From the NCBI RefSeq assembly GCF_000233715.2, contig NC_021184.1, forward strand, positions 2,814,001 through 2,878,000: a stretch of 64,000 nucleotides of DNA, in the 5' to 3' direction. The notes below the pieces were generated by a model. The model searched no databases. It was not told the DNA's origin and saw only the letters and a list, made by a program, of their open reading frames with translations. This document shows, piece by piece, positions 1 through 7,948 of this stretch; position 1 is the first letter of the stretch, and each line of letters begins with the position of its first letter. Source of the stretch: Desulfoscipio gibsoniae DSM 7213. GTDB taxonomy: Bacteria > Bacillota > Desulfotomaculia > Desulfotomaculales > Desulfallaceae. A program made the position numbers and the translations under genes.

Positions 1-311
1 TCCTTAATCTTATTAAATGACTCCTTATATTGAGCCCGCGCGGTTTCAATTTGCGTGTAGGCGCTTTGTCTGGCAGCCGGGTCATCGTTTAGCAGTATCT
101 CCCGCATGCCAAGATTAACAGTGGATATACTGTGCAGCATATCATTGGCCAGCATGATACGGGCATTGTTAACGTTTACAATACGCTCCAGTTTGTCCTC
201 GATACTTTTCATTTGTGACAAGCCATTATTCACCATAATCACCATAAGCAGCAGAATTATACCAAACCCAAGCCCCAGCCGCACTCCGATGTTTAAATTA
301 GTCAACTTCAT
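1..311 (-). CDS. Methyl-accepting chemotaxis protein, N-terminal part (cut by window edge)
   Basis: The minus strand reads in frame from an ATG at 311 to the window edge, giving about 103 residues. It starts MKLTNLNIGVRLGLGFGI, a typical short cytoplasmic lead followed by a hydrophobic membrane segment (about residues 9-28), then a charged helical stretch as in the four-helix-bundle ligand domain of chemotaxis receptors. In this family the sensing domain faces outside and signals through a cytoplasmic domain to CheA; that part lies outside the window. A GAGGGGG ribosome site sits about nine bases upstream. The N-terminal signature supports the receptor call; the ligand is unknown. Confidence 0.8.
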   Translation of the reverse strand, partial: MKLTNLNIGVRLGLGFGIILLLMVIMVNNGLSQMKSIEDKLERIVNVNNARIMLANDMLHSISTVNLGMREILLNDDPAARQSAYTQIETARAQYKESFNKIK

Positions 312-449
312 TTACGCAGCCCCCTCAGCATCATTATTTTGTTTGGAGGTAATAGTATTATCTGTTAATGTTTTGCCTGTCCGACTGGTGAACACTTCCA
401 GGGGAATAATCGGTTTGCCAGTGTCAGGCAATAAAACATCCATCTTCAT
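312..449 (-). CDS. Small ORF abutting the chemotaxis receptor
   Basis: A 45-codon minus-strand frame begins MKMDVLLPDTGKPIIPLEVF and its TAA stop directly touches the ATG of the receptor gene, as expected for translational coupling. No good ribosome site is seen upstream and an in-frame stop lies 12 bases before the ATG. I do not recognise the product. It may be a genuine small protein, the tail of a decayed gene, or chance. Confidence 0.25.
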   Translation of the reverse strand: MKMDVLLPDTGKPIIPLEVFTSRTGKTLTDNTITSKQNNDAEGAA

Positions 450-932
450 TTTATATACTTTCTACGGGTCAATTCCTGTTATTTTGATTACTTAATCAAC
501 CGGCAGAGCCACTTGTCCAAAATGCAGGTATGTATTACTAATAACATCCACTTATAATTGTATTAGATTATGTGTCACTACATTTGTCAATAGTAAAATA
601 TAAAAAATATCGAACGAGGAAATAGAATGCTTAAAATTTGGTCTGGCGGGCAAGAATGTACATCATTTTGTACTATGTCAAAAAAATCTAATGGTTTTAA
701 AGAATACACAGTTATAACTGCATAAATAATAAGGTAAATATCATTAAAAGTATAATCCAAAAAGACTATATTAAATTGACCCCGAATAAAATCAGTTGAA
801 CTAATGAGAATATATATAAAGCAAAATACCTAAAACGCGGGTCTATCTTTAATAACCTTTCATTACTTTCAATTATTGAGGTAGCTATCATATTTAGCTA
901 TACTTAGTGGTTCATTTGTTGGAGGAGATTTC
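450..932. other. AT-rich gene-free stretch
   Basis: About 480 bases of AT-rich sequence between the divergent receptor and ATPase genes. It must hold the promoters of both directions. I see no convincing hairpin, repeat or further reading frame. Confidence 0.5.
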
Positions 933-1487
933 GTGAAAATAGGACTTTGCGGTGCCCAAGGTACAGGCAAAACAACTCTGTCAAAAGCTTTGGCAACAGA
1001 ACTGGGGCTACCGCTTATCGAAGAGCAGGCGCGGGTGGCAGCAAAGTATTTCGGTATAACCAGACCTTCACGTGATATTAAAGATAGGCCGGAATTAGGT
1101 TTAGCGTTTGAGGTTCATTGTCTCATTCTTCAATTGCAGTCTGAGGATCGGTATAAACAGGGGTTTGTGAGTGACCGGACTGTTATAGATATCGCGGTTT
1201 ACTGGAGTAAGTGGCTTGCCCACACAACACCTGCAGCCATAAATCGGTTTATCTATGAGTTATGCAAGCGCCGAGCTAAAAAATACGACATGGTGCTGTA
1301 TGTGTCTCCGGAAATACCCTTGGAGAATGACGAGTTTCGGAATGCAAATCCGGAATATCAGAAAGAATTGGACTTTTGGGTACGTGCTATGCTGAAGGTA
1401 TGTAAGCCGCCGGTAATATTTAAAGTAACAGGAACATTGGAAGAACGGATGAATCAAATCCTTTCGCTGCTAAAGGGTAACCGATAA
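933..1487 (+). CDS. AAA-type ATPase/kinase, NadR-like
   Basis: 184 residues starting at a GTG with a GGAGGAG ribosome site eight bases upstream (921-927). The P-loop GAQGTGKTT lies at residues 8-16, followed by a pattern (EEQARVAA near residue 30, SDRTVID near 81-87) like the nucleoside/nucleotide kinase part of NadR and other small AAA_28 ATPases. Such proteins usually phosphorylate a small metabolite; the substrate cannot be read here. It stands alone, with no same-strand neighbour close enough for an operon. The fold call is firm, the function open. Confidence 0.75.
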   Translation: MKIGLCGAQGTGKTTLSKALATELGLPLIEEQARVAAKYFGITRPSRDIKDRPELGLAFEVHCLILQLQSEDRYKQGFVSDRTVIDIAVYWSKWLAHTTPAAINRFIYELCKRRAKKYDMVLYVSPEIPLENDEFRNANPEYQKELDFWVRAMLKVCKPPVIFKVTGTLEERMNQILSLLKGNR

Positions 1488-1622
1488 AATCCTATTAAAT
1501 CAAACTAATTAAAATGGCAATTTTTGGAGAAGGCTATGAAATACTGCAAAAAATTAGCATACCCTAAAAAAATAGGGCTTATCATAATAACGTCTTAACA
1601 CATCTAAATTCTTTTCCAAGGC

Positions 1623-1690
1623 TCATTTCAGGCTAACTTTACCTATGTGCATCATGCACCTAATGTAGTTGCAGATATAATAGCATTTTT
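1623..1690 (-). promoter_or_regulatory. PadR-locus element copy 1 (operator-like palindrome)
   Basis: Read on the minus strand this 68-bp stretch matches the element at 14637-14704 at roughly 57 of 68 positions with one single-base gap. Its core is the palindrome GTGCATCATGCAC at 1647-1659, within TATGTGCAT-C-ATGCACCTA. PadR-family repressors bind such dyads and often control themselves, and both copies lie just upstream of a padR gene. The orientation relative to the padR gene is opposite in the two copies. No other feature is seen in the gap 1488-1801. Confidence 0.55.
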
Positions 1691-1801
1691 CCTTAACAAT
1701 ACAATATTTAATTACCGGCTCACTTACTTTAATTATTGCCAAATTGTTAAGCCTGTGATAACATTCTATATAGGCAATATGCATATATGGGGGTTTTAAC
1801 T

Positions 1802-2209
1802 TTGTGCCAGGATCTTGGTAACCAGCATAAAGGCAGCTGCCGCTGCGCAGGTATGCAAATGGGGCGGTTTATGCAGACATGCCTGCTATTACTGCTGCAC
1901 CGCCAGACCAACCACGGTTATGAACTAATGCAACAGCTGGAGGAGTTTGGCTTCGCTAGTAGTGAAATTGACCCCGGAACCATCTACCGTCATCTGCGCA
2001 AATTGGAAGAAGAAGGGCAAGTGCGTTCGCGGTGGGAAACGGAGCAGGGCGGCCCGGCCAAAAGGCTGTATGAAATCACCGCCGAAGGGGAGGAAATTCT
2101 GCATGCCTGGGCGGTCACCATCAATTTTAACCGGCAGCGTCTGGAAAAATTCTTGGAACAGTATCAAAGCCAGTTCCAGGAACCAATGAACAGGAAAGGC
2201 GCGCCCTAA
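1802..2209 (+). CDS. PadR-family transcriptional regulator
   Basis: About 135 residues. The winged-helix pattern is clear: HGYELMQQLEEFG, then DPGTIYRHLRKLEEEGQV, then RLYEITAEGEE, and a C-terminal dimerisation helix. I prefer the TTG at 1802 because GGGGG lies seven bases upstream; an in-frame ATG at 1787 has no ribosome site. The N-terminal arm carries three cysteines (positions 2, 13 and 15, the last two as SCRC), which could bind metal or sense redox (inference). The next gene encodes a Cys/His-rich protein, which fits a metal-related role. The shared operator element upstream suggests autoregulation and a link to the second padR at 14977. Confidence 0.85.
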   Translation: MCQDLGNQHKGSCRCAGMQMGRFMQTCLLLLLHRQTNHGYELMQQLEEFGFASSEIDPGTIYRHLRKLEEEGQVRSRWETEQGGPAKRLYEITAEGEEILHAWAVTINFNRQRLEKFLEQYQSQFQEPMNRKGAP

Positions 2210-2233
2210 AATCAGTTCCCCGGCGCGCGCTTT
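2198..2233 (+). terminator. GC-rich hairpin at the padR stop codon
   Basis: Arms GCGCGCC (2199-2205) and GGCGCGC (2222-2228) are followed by a short T run. The hairpin overlaps the padR stop codon. It may terminate or attenuate transcription into the next gene. Confidence 0.4.
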
Positions 2234-2322
2234 TAAAAATATGCTACCCTTGCTCTTGCCCTAAACATGGCCAGCATGCACTTTCCTATTAAATTAAAAT
2301 AATTTGAAAGGAGAATGGAAAC

Positions 2323-2628
2323 ATGTGTCATGGGCATCAACGTCAATATAGCCATTGTCATGGAGGCCCGCAGCCAATTAACGCCTGTTACCAAGTCCCG
2401 CACCGGCACATGAACCAATGCCACGGGGGCTCACAGCATCAACCGGTCCAGCGTGAAGGCTGCTGCTGCAGCTCCAACGGGTTTAAACGCCGGTTTTTCG
2501 GTAAAGAGGAACAAACAGCCAAGCTGGAAAAATACCTGAAGGATTTAAAACTGGAAACCAAGGCAGTGGAGGAAAAATCAAGGAGCTTAAAGGAGGGGCT
2601 TAAGCCTCTCCTTTTCCCAGTTAATTAA
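2323..2628 (+). CDS. Cys/His-rich small protein, putative metal binder
   Basis: 101 residues from an ATG with AAAGGAG about ten bases upstream. Residues 1-50 are packed with His and Cys (MCHGH, HCHGG, HRHMNQCHGG, EGCCC), the kind of sequence that binds soft metals. Residues 65-95 are a charged coiled coil (KLEKYLKDLKLETKAVEEK), as seen in small DUF5320-like proteins found next to metal or redox genes. No signal peptide is seen. It follows a padR gene and precedes permease genes. The last codons overlap a strong hairpin (2589-2615), so the true C-terminus may be read through the terminator. The family assignment is tentative. Confidence 0.6.
   Translation: MCHGHQRQYSHCHGGPQPINACYQVPHRHMNQCHGGSQHQPVQREGCCCSSNGFKRRFFGKEEQTAKLEKYLKDLKLETKAVEEKSRSLKEGLKPLLFPVN
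2589..2616 (+). terminator. Rho-independent terminator
   Basis: Arms AAGGAGGGGCTT and AAGCCTCTCCTTTT form a hairpin with almost no loop, ending in TTTTCCC. It lies inside the last codons of the Cys/His-rich gene. Confidence 0.5.
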
Positions 2629-2733
2629 TCAATCTTTTGAAATATATGGTAGAAATTAAAGTTAATACGGAAAATAAGTAAATTTACCGAGGATAAAACG
2701 TCATTATAATGAATGAAATCAGGTTACCGAACG

Positions 2734-3093
2734 CTAAATGTGGTACAGCACTAACAGGACCAGCAATCCCACCAACCAGCAATGGGTGCGTTTAAATGGT
2801 TTTTGCCGAAACGCAGACAATGCCAACATAGATATGGCCAATAGTACCATCCAGGCAAATATCCCGCTAATAATCTCATTCTGAAAATTCAACCGGGCTC
2901 CCCACCCTCGTCTTCCGTTTAAAGCCCCAAAGCCATGCAGGGTTAATACAGCCAGGCAGGCCAGGGCCAGGTGGTGGTGATAGCGAGCCCCCAAAGTCAA
3001 CCCTTTTCGCCAAAGTTTTAGACGGCGCAATAAAAAAGGCATCAAAGTGCTTACTAGCAAGGTAAAACCAAGCCAGCCCAGAAATTCTATCAT
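2734..3093 (-). CDS. Four-helix membrane protein, ferric-reductase/cytochrome-b-like
   Basis: 119 residues from the ATG at 3093, which has GGAGG eight bases upstream; a GTG at 3141 is too close to its own GGAGG to be likely. Four hydrophobic segments are visible (about 3-22, 37-55, 71-94 and 101-118). Histidines lie in the second segment (HHHLALACLAVLTLHG) and at the very end (LYHI), a spacing suggestive of b-type haem ligation as in ferric-reductase-like or cytochrome b561-like domains. It is alone on the minus strand between plus-strand genes. The membrane topology is firm; haem binding is inference. Confidence 0.55.
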   Translation of the reverse strand: MIEFLGWLGFTLLVSTLMPFLLRRLKLWRKGLTLGARYHHHLALACLAVLTLHGFGALNGRRGWGARLNFQNEIISGIFAWMVLLAISMLALSAFRQKPFKRTHCWLVGLLVLLVLYHI

Positions 3094-3333
3094 GTATGTT
3101 CCTCCGAGCTCCTGGATAACAACTTCTAAGATAAGGGACACACCTCCTACGGAGGAATGTCCCCAACGAATGGGTTAAAACCCCACCTGAATTAAGAGTT
3201 GTTTATTAACCAGACAATTATTTAACAAAACATTATTCGAATTTGTTAACAAAAATTCCTTCTTACCCCAGTGGAAAAGAACTTTACCACAACACCATGA
3301 TTAACGCATTTTTATTGAAATGGGGTTACCGAC

Positions 3334-3810
3334 ATGTTTAATGCCGTACTTTTTATTCTGGCGGCGGTGGCTTTAATTGTTTCCTGGCGCAAAGACCGGG
3401 AAAAAACCGGCAAAGCCCTGCAAATCGCCAAAAAGCAACTTTTGAATCTATTACCCAGCATGCTGGGGATTATCGGACTCATCGGCTTGATGCTGGCCCT
3501 GGTGCCCCGGGAGGTTATCGCCGGCTTTTTAGGCAACGACAGCCCGCTGGGCATCTTTATAATTTCTATTATCGGCTCTATTACTTTAATTCCGGCGTTT
3601 ATCGGCTTTCCCCTGGGCGCCTCATTAATTGATGCGGGGGCCAGCGTAACGGCGGTGGCCTGTTTTTTAACTACCGTGCTGATGGTGGGCGTGGTTACAG
3701 CGCCAATGGAAATAGAGCTTTTCGGCAAGCGGTTTACCATTTGGCGTAACCTATTGGGCCTGGTAATGGCGCTGGTAATAGGCATCATCATGGGGGTGGT
3801 ATTGCAATGA
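3334..3810 (+). CDS. Permease half, UPF0718/DUF318-like (first gene of pair)
   Basis: 158 residues with four or five membrane segments. It contains the loop LGNDSPLG and the helix ITLIPAFIGFPLGASLIDAG, whose small-residue, Gly/Pro-rich pattern resembles the permease family that includes ArsP. It overlaps the next gene by four bases (ATGA), so the two are translated together and probably form one transporter from two half-size chains; single-chain family members are about 300 residues. The substrate is unknown. The nearby PadR and Cys/His-rich protein hint at a metal or thiol-related compound (inference). Confidence 0.65.
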   Translation: MFNAVLFILAAVALIVSWRKDREKTGKALQIAKKQLLNLLPSMLGIIGLIGLMLALVPREVIAGFLGNDSPLGIFIISIIGSITLIPAFIGFPLGASLIDAGASVTAVACFLTTVLMVGVVTAPMEIELFGKRFTIWRNLLGLVMALVIGIIMGVVLQ

Positions 3811-4337
3811 AAAACCAGTGGAAAAAGTATCTGTTATTCCTGCTCGTGGTTATTGCCGACGGCTTGCTGTGGTATTACTACCCGGACCGGGGTGTGTCGG
3901 CCATCACCAGCGCCGCGGATTACCTGATCGAGATGCTTTTATTTATCCCGCCCATTTTAGTTCTGGTGGGGCTGCTGGATGTCTGGGTGCCGCGTAAAAT
4001 CGTGGAAAAGCACGTTGGTCCCGATTCCGGAATAAGAGGTGTTGTTATCTCCATCCTGGTGGCCACGGCGGCGGCCGGGCCCCTGTACGCCGGGTTTCCT
4101 GTGGCTTACGCTTTGCTCAAAAAAGGCTGCCGAATGACCAATGCGGTTATTTTCCTGGGCACCTGGGCCACTATTAAAATACCCATGCTAATGATGGAAA
4201 TTAAATTTATGGGTCTCTCTTTCGCTTTACTTCGCCTGGCCCTGACCCTGCCCGCTATTATCTTAACGGGTTACTTGCTGGAAAAATTGCTGGCCGGGCA
4301 ACCGCAAGCCGATGTGCCCCCGGCGGAACATGTGTAA
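3807..4337 (+). CDS. Permease half, UPF0718/DUF318-like (second gene of pair)
   Basis: 176 residues from an ATG overlapping the preceding stop. Several membrane helices are visible; the segment AAAGPLYAGFPVAYALLKKG followed by IFLGTWATIKIPMLMMEIKF repeats the conserved Gly-Pro-containing core seen in the first gene, as expected for the two pseudo-symmetric halves of this permease family. The tail (QPQADVPPAEHV) is cytosolic or disordered. It converges on a region of gene remnants. The assignment to a permease is firm; the transported compound is not known. Confidence 0.65.
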   Translation: MKNQWKKYLLFLLVVIADGLLWYYYPDRGVSAITSAADYLIEMLLFIPPILVLVGLLDVWVPRKIVEKHVGPDSGIRGVVISILVATAAAGPLYAGFPVAYALLKKGCRMTNAVIFLGTWATIKIPMLMMEIKFMGLSFALLRLALTLPAIILTGYLLEKLLAGQPQADVPPAEHV

Positions 4338-4480
4338 ACCGTAATTTCTCGCATGGCCGAGGGCACACTTGCCAAATCCCTGGCTATGGCGGTCATGCGA
4401 GGGTACACATTGGCGGTTAAAATATATTTTTCGGCTACCACGTACGGCACAATGGCGCTTTCATCGGTATTAACGCCGCC
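4271..4480 (-). pseudogene. Unrecognised coding-like remnant
   Basis: The minus strand carries a coding-like stretch (VLERLGDAMGG, then VAEKYILTANVYPRMTAIAR) without a ribosome site and partly antisense to the permease tail. It is out of frame with the HD-GYP remnant just upstream, so the two are joined only by chance. I do not recognise the family. Confidence 0.3.
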
Positions 4481-4487
4481 CATAGCA

Positions 4488-4735
4488 TCACCCAGCCGCT
4501 CCAGCACTCCGATAACCAGGAAGTAGTTCCAGGAGTACATCTACATATTTACCGTCTAAATGAGAACTTTTTACCATACCGTGCATGGTATCAATAAGCT
4601 CACTTTGATCCATACCTTTTCGGTATGGTCGGTCTGCAGCCAAAGCAGCATATACATCGGCTACAGCAATGAGTCTGGCCTCCGGTGGAAGTTGATCACC
4701 TGAGGTACCTAAATAATAACCATTGCCATCTAGAA
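4488..4735 (-). pseudogene. HD-GYP phosphodiesterase domain, C-terminal remnant
   Basis: The minus strand translates to LDGNGYYLG, then LPPEARLIAVADVYAALAAD and RPYRKGMD, ending SHLDGKYVDVLLELL before a TGA at 4488. This is the last third of an HD-GYP cyclic-di-GMP phosphodiesterase, including the downstream GYP-type motif and the conserved ADVYAAL helix. The upstream catalytic HD part is missing. At the break an extra TT shifts the frame just before LDGNG (a preceding GAACGA could encode the usual Glu-Arg). The remnant cannot be functional. Confidence 0.85.
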
Positions 4736-5185
4736 TCGTTCGGGGTTATCATAATGGATGTTAATGCACTGAAATATGTAAATGATAATTTTGGCCATGA
4801 AGCAGGGGATAAATTACTTGTTAAGGCTGCGAAAACAATAAGTAATAGTGTTAGACAGACGGATTATGTTTTTAGATTTGGGGGAGACGAATTTCTCGTT
4901 TTGTTACCTGAAGTAGATCATGATGATCTGGAAGTAATTAAACTAAGAATACAGGAACAAAACCATGTCCCTTCCAAGGAACAGCCTATAAGTGTGCATT
5001 TAAGTATCGGTACTTGCTCAACCTCAGAATTCGGTAAAGCACAGGATGTACTATCCTGTGCCGACAAGAAAATGTATGAGGATAAGCGAAAGTTCTATGA
5101 AAACGAAGGGAAAAACTTACTAAGAAATGATCAGTCTGATACTATTCAAAAAGGGCATGGTTCCTGTTGTAAAAATAACCGTTAA
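4736..5185 (+). pseudogene. GGDEF diguanylate cyclase domain, N-terminally truncated
   Basis: From 4739 the plus strand reads FGVIIMDVNALKYVNDNFGH, EAGD, then FRFGGDEFLVLLPE with an intact GGDEF signature, and ends ADKKMYEDKRKFY, the normal end of the domain. The N-terminal LTGLxNR part is absent. The residues an ORF finder would put before position 4739 are only the antisense of the HD-GYP remnant. GGDEF domains make cyclic-di-GMP. Without its N-terminus, a sensor domain or a ribosome site this copy is almost certainly dead. Its end runs 44 bases into the 3' end of asrC on the other strand. Confidence 0.8.
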
Positions 5186-6131
5186 AGTCCATAAATTCAG
5201 CTAACTGTGCAGTTTTTGTCAGGTCTACGCCATTTAATACTTCATCCTTAAAAACGTTATACCCGGTTCTGTCCACGATATAGCCCACGTGCTCCTTTGG
5301 TAAACTGCGATCGATGTGCTTTTCAATGTATTTATACATGTTCCTGATTACACTGAGTACAACATCCTCATCCACCCACTGTATAAAAGTGCGTGCCAGT
5401 CGCGGGTTCTTTTTTCCAGTACGTCCCATGATTACCAGCCGGTACAAGTTTTTCCCCCTGGTCCAGGCGGCATTAGGACAGGTAAGCACGCATTCTCCGC
5501 AGCCAAGGCATTGCTTTTCATCCCTTTCCACGCGGTAATTGACCATTTTCAGTGCCCCGGAGGAACGCTTGCGGCAATTTTCCACGCAGGCCCCGCAGGA
5601 AATACACCGGTTTGGATCATAAACCGGCTCAACCATGCCCAGAATCCCTATATCCTGCATATGGGCCTTAATACAGTCATTTGGACACCCCGATGCGGCA
5701 ATCTTCACATGAAAATTGTTCGGGTAAATAGTGCGTTCAATTTTATAGGCCAGGTCTGTGGTGTCATAATTAGCATAGGGACAGACCCGGCTGCCGACAC
5801 AGGCTGAAACGTTCCTGGTCCCTGCGGCCGGATATCCTGCGTCGGTGTTTTCAATAAAAACGCCAGTTTCTTGTTCCAATCCCCTGATTATCGGCTCTAT
5901 CAGTTTATTTACTTCATCCATTTTCACCATGGATATGCCGGGTACCTCGAAACCCTGACGGGTTGTTATATGCACGGTTCCGTTACCGAATTTTTGGGCC
6001 ACTTCCTTGATGATATCTAAATATTTAACGTCAAGATGACCGCCGGGGACCCTGATTCTAAGGGCGGTTATGCCTCTGTCCCGGGTAACACGATAGGCGT
6101 TCTTGATTATTTTTTTAGTGTTAACAGTCAT
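5142..6131 (-). CDS. asrC: Anaerobic sulfite reductase subunit C
   Basis: 329 residues, the catalytic sirohaem subunit of the NADH-linked sulfite reductase AsrABC, which reduces sulfite to sulfide in the cytoplasm. The sirohaem-[4Fe-4S] ligands are visible as CVGSRVC near residue 111 and SGCPNDC near 149. Two ferredoxin clusters follow: CISCGACVENC near 177 and CLGCGECVLTCP near 209. The N-terminal half carries the sulfite-binding region (HITTRQGFEVPGI). The length matches the family. The start has a GGGAGGAA ribosome site, and asrB lies 18 bases upstream in the same operon. Confidence 0.95.
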   Translation of the reverse strand: MTVNTKKIIKNAYRVTRDRGITALRIRVPGGHLDVKYLDIIKEVAQKFGNGTVHITTRQGFEVPGISMVKMDEVNKLIEPIIRGLEQETGVFIENTDAGYPAAGTRNVSACVGSRVCPYANYDTTDLAYKIERTIYPNNFHVKIAASGCPNDCIKAHMQDIGILGMVEPVYDPNRCISCGACVENCRKRSSGALKMVNYRVERDEKQCLGCGECVLTCPNAAWTRGKNLYRLVIMGRTGKKNPRLARTFIQWVDEDVVLSVIRNMYKYIEKHIDRSLPKEHVGYIVDRTGYNVFKDEVLNGVDLTKTAQLAEFMDFNGYFYNRNHALFE

Positions 6132-6149
6132 ATCATTATTCCTCCCCGG

Positions 6150-6932
6150 TTAATCAATCAAACCTTTGGCCCGTGTATAATTAAATACGGGCCCTTCCAG
6201 GCATACGTAGGTATCGTCTATTTTACAGTGGCCGCATTTTCCAATGCCGCAGCACATTTTTCTCTCAAAGGATACGGTAATGTTTTTTTCCGGTACGCCC
6301 AGGCCGAGAAATTCTTGCACTGTGAATTTCATCATCAAAGGAGGGCCAACTACTATTACTTCCACCTCATCCGGTTTTGCCAACTGCAATGACTTAACAT
6401 ACTGTGTTATCAACCCAACATTACCATGCCAATTGTCGTCTCCCCGGTCAACTGTTAAAATTACATTGAAATCTTGCTCCCACATTTTTAATTGGTCTGG
6501 GAAAAGCACATCCGCAGGACTTTTAAACCCGGCCAATAAGGTCAAACCACCATATTCCCGGCTGCGGTTCAACATGCTTTTTACCGGTGCCAACCCCGTG
6601 CCCCCCGCGGCCACAACCACTTCCTTGCCCCGGTATTTATCCATTAAAAACCCGTTGCCATAGGGGCCCCGTACAAAGATAACATCCCCTACTTTAAGCT
6701 GGTGCAGCACATTGGTTACCTTGCCCACCCGGCGGATGGTCATTTCGAACCAACCCTCGCCAAAATCGCTCACGGATATGGGGCATTCGCCCACTTTAGG
6801 CAGGGAAACTTCTACGAACTGGCCGCTGGTTGGTTTTATTTCGCTTTCCATGATGAAGGTATAGTCGACGGCCGTTTGTGGTTTGACACTGATAATTTTG
6901 GCACTTTGCGGCAAATACGGGTTAACAGTCAA
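6150..6932 (-). CDS. asrB: Anaerobic sulfite reductase subunit B (FAD/NAD-binding)
   Basis: 260 residues of ferredoxin-NADP reductase fold. The FAD-binding barrel comes first, with RGPYGNGF near residue 90; the NAD-binding half follows with VAAGGTGLAPVKSML near 107-121 and VVGPPLMMKF near 195. The C-terminal CCGIGKCGHCK and a later Cys (YVCLEGPVF) form the [2Fe-2S] site as in dihydroorotate dehydrogenase electron-transfer subunits. AsrB takes electrons from NADH and passes them to AsrA/AsrC. It starts two bases after the asrA stop, so translation is probably coupled. Confidence 0.93.
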   Translation of the reverse strand: MTVNPYLPQSAKIISVKPQTAVDYTFIMESEIKPTSGQFVEVSLPKVGECPISVSDFGEGWFEMTIRRVGKVTNVLHQLKVGDVIFVRGPYGNGFLMDKYRGKEVVVAAGGTGLAPVKSMLNRSREYGGLTLLAGFKSPADVLFPDQLKMWEQDFNVILTVDRGDDNWHGNVGLITQYVKSLQLAKPDEVEVIVVGPPLMMKFTVQEFLGLGVPEKNITVSFERKMCCGIGKCGHCKIDDTYVCLEGPVFNYTRAKGLID

Positions 6933-6934
6933 TG

Positions 6935-7948
6935 CTATTCACCTCCTGGGGAGCTTGACTTAAGCTTATTAACGCATTTAACAATGGAGATATACTCCGG
7001 GCAGATATCATCGCACCGGCCACAGCCAACACACATATGGTAGCCGAAACGCTTATGAAAATCATAAAACTTATGCATCACCTTAAACCGCATTCGGTCA
7101 CCCTGGTTATTTCTGAAAGCATGCCCTCCGGCCATATCAGTAAACCCATCAACCATACAGGAGGCCCATACCCGGCGCCGCTCGCCGGAATTGTCATTAT
7201 CGCGATAAAAGATATCCTGCATAGTAAAGCAACTGCATGTTGGGCAGACAAAATTGCACCGGCCGCATCCGGTACAGCGCAGTGTATATTCTTGCCACAG
7301 AGGGTTGTTGAGTATGTCGTTATCAATATCCATGTTTTGCGGCAGTTGTATTGTGATATTGTTCTTTTCCACAAAACGCGGGGTTATTTCCATGCTATCA
7401 TTAAAACCATTGAAATAGGCATCAAATTCGGGGTCCTTTATCTGGCAGGCAACAAAGCCTTCGGCAGGTCTTAGCAGCAATGAATAATCATCTGTTGCGT
7501 TTGTTCCCATAGCTACGCAAAAACAGTTGTCAAAACCTGCCCCACATTCCATCAGGATGAACTTAACTTTTTCCCGCCGCTGCTGATAATAATTATCCTT
7601 ATAGGGGCCGTTGTTGATAAAAATTTCATCCAGTCGTTTGAAAGCGTTAATATCACATGGACGTACAAAGATTAATATTTTATTAGTTTGTATGGCCGGC
7701 TGTTTGAACTCCTCTTCGGTAAAGTAAAATAGTGTTTCCACCGGCTTAAAAAGAGCTTCCTTGGCTGAATAAACAGTTTTTTGATTATACACAACTTGTT
7801 CAAATTTACTGATTTCAGCATATCCCACCAGGTCTGTACCTGCATAGGGGCCTTTCCCTTTCATATTTACCGGCGCAAAAACCCGGTATACCCGGCGCAA
7901 TTCTCGCAAAATGGCATTAAAATCTTCTATCTGTATTTTATAACCCAT
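6935..7948 (-). CDS. asrA: Anaerobic sulfite reductase subunit A (ferredoxin-like)
   Basis: 337 residues from the ATG at 7948, preceded by GGGAGGCGG; an upstream in-frame GTG would only add residues belonging to an hcp remnant. The N-terminal two thirds are the AsrA-type domain (IFVRPCDINAF, ECGAGFDNCFC). The C-terminal part has two [4Fe-4S] motifs, CTGCGRCNFVCPTC near residue 238 and CVGCGRCDDICPEY near 312. It relays electrons within AsrABC. It is the first gene of the operon. Its ATG overlaps the TAA that ends the hcp remnant (TAATG), so a leader translation could feed into it. Confidence 0.93.
   Translation of the reverse strand: MGYKIQIEDFNAILRELRRVYRVFAPVNMKGKGPYAGTDLVGYAEISKFEQVVYNQKTVYSAKEALFKPVETLFYFTEEEFKQPAIQTNKILIFVRPCDINAFKRLDEIFINNGPYKDNYYQQRREKVKFILMECGAGFDNCFCVAMGTNATDDYSLLLRPAEGFVACQIKDPEFDAYFNGFNDSMEITPRFVEKNNITIQLPQNMDIDNDILNNPLWQEYTLRCTGCGRCNFVCPTCSCFTMQDIFYRDNDNSGERRRVWASCMVDGFTDMAGGHAFRNNQGDRMRFKVMHKFYDFHKRFGYHMCVGCGRCDDICPEYISIVKCVNKLKSSSPGGE

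Noticed and set aside
3312-3791. Long open frame on the minus strand opposite the first permease gene
   Set aside because: It is the antisense of a membrane protein gene with a start overlap and family motifs on the plus strand; its own product is a low-complexity Ser/Ile/Pro-rich sequence.
4685-4738. N-terminal residues before the GGDEF domain as a normal protein start
   Set aside because: They are exactly antisense to the recognisable HD-GYP sequence, so they are not part of a real GGDEF protein.
6036-7474. Plus-strand frames opposite asrA, asrB and asrC
   Set aside because: The minus-strand frames hold complete iron-sulfur and flavin motifs; the plus frames have none.
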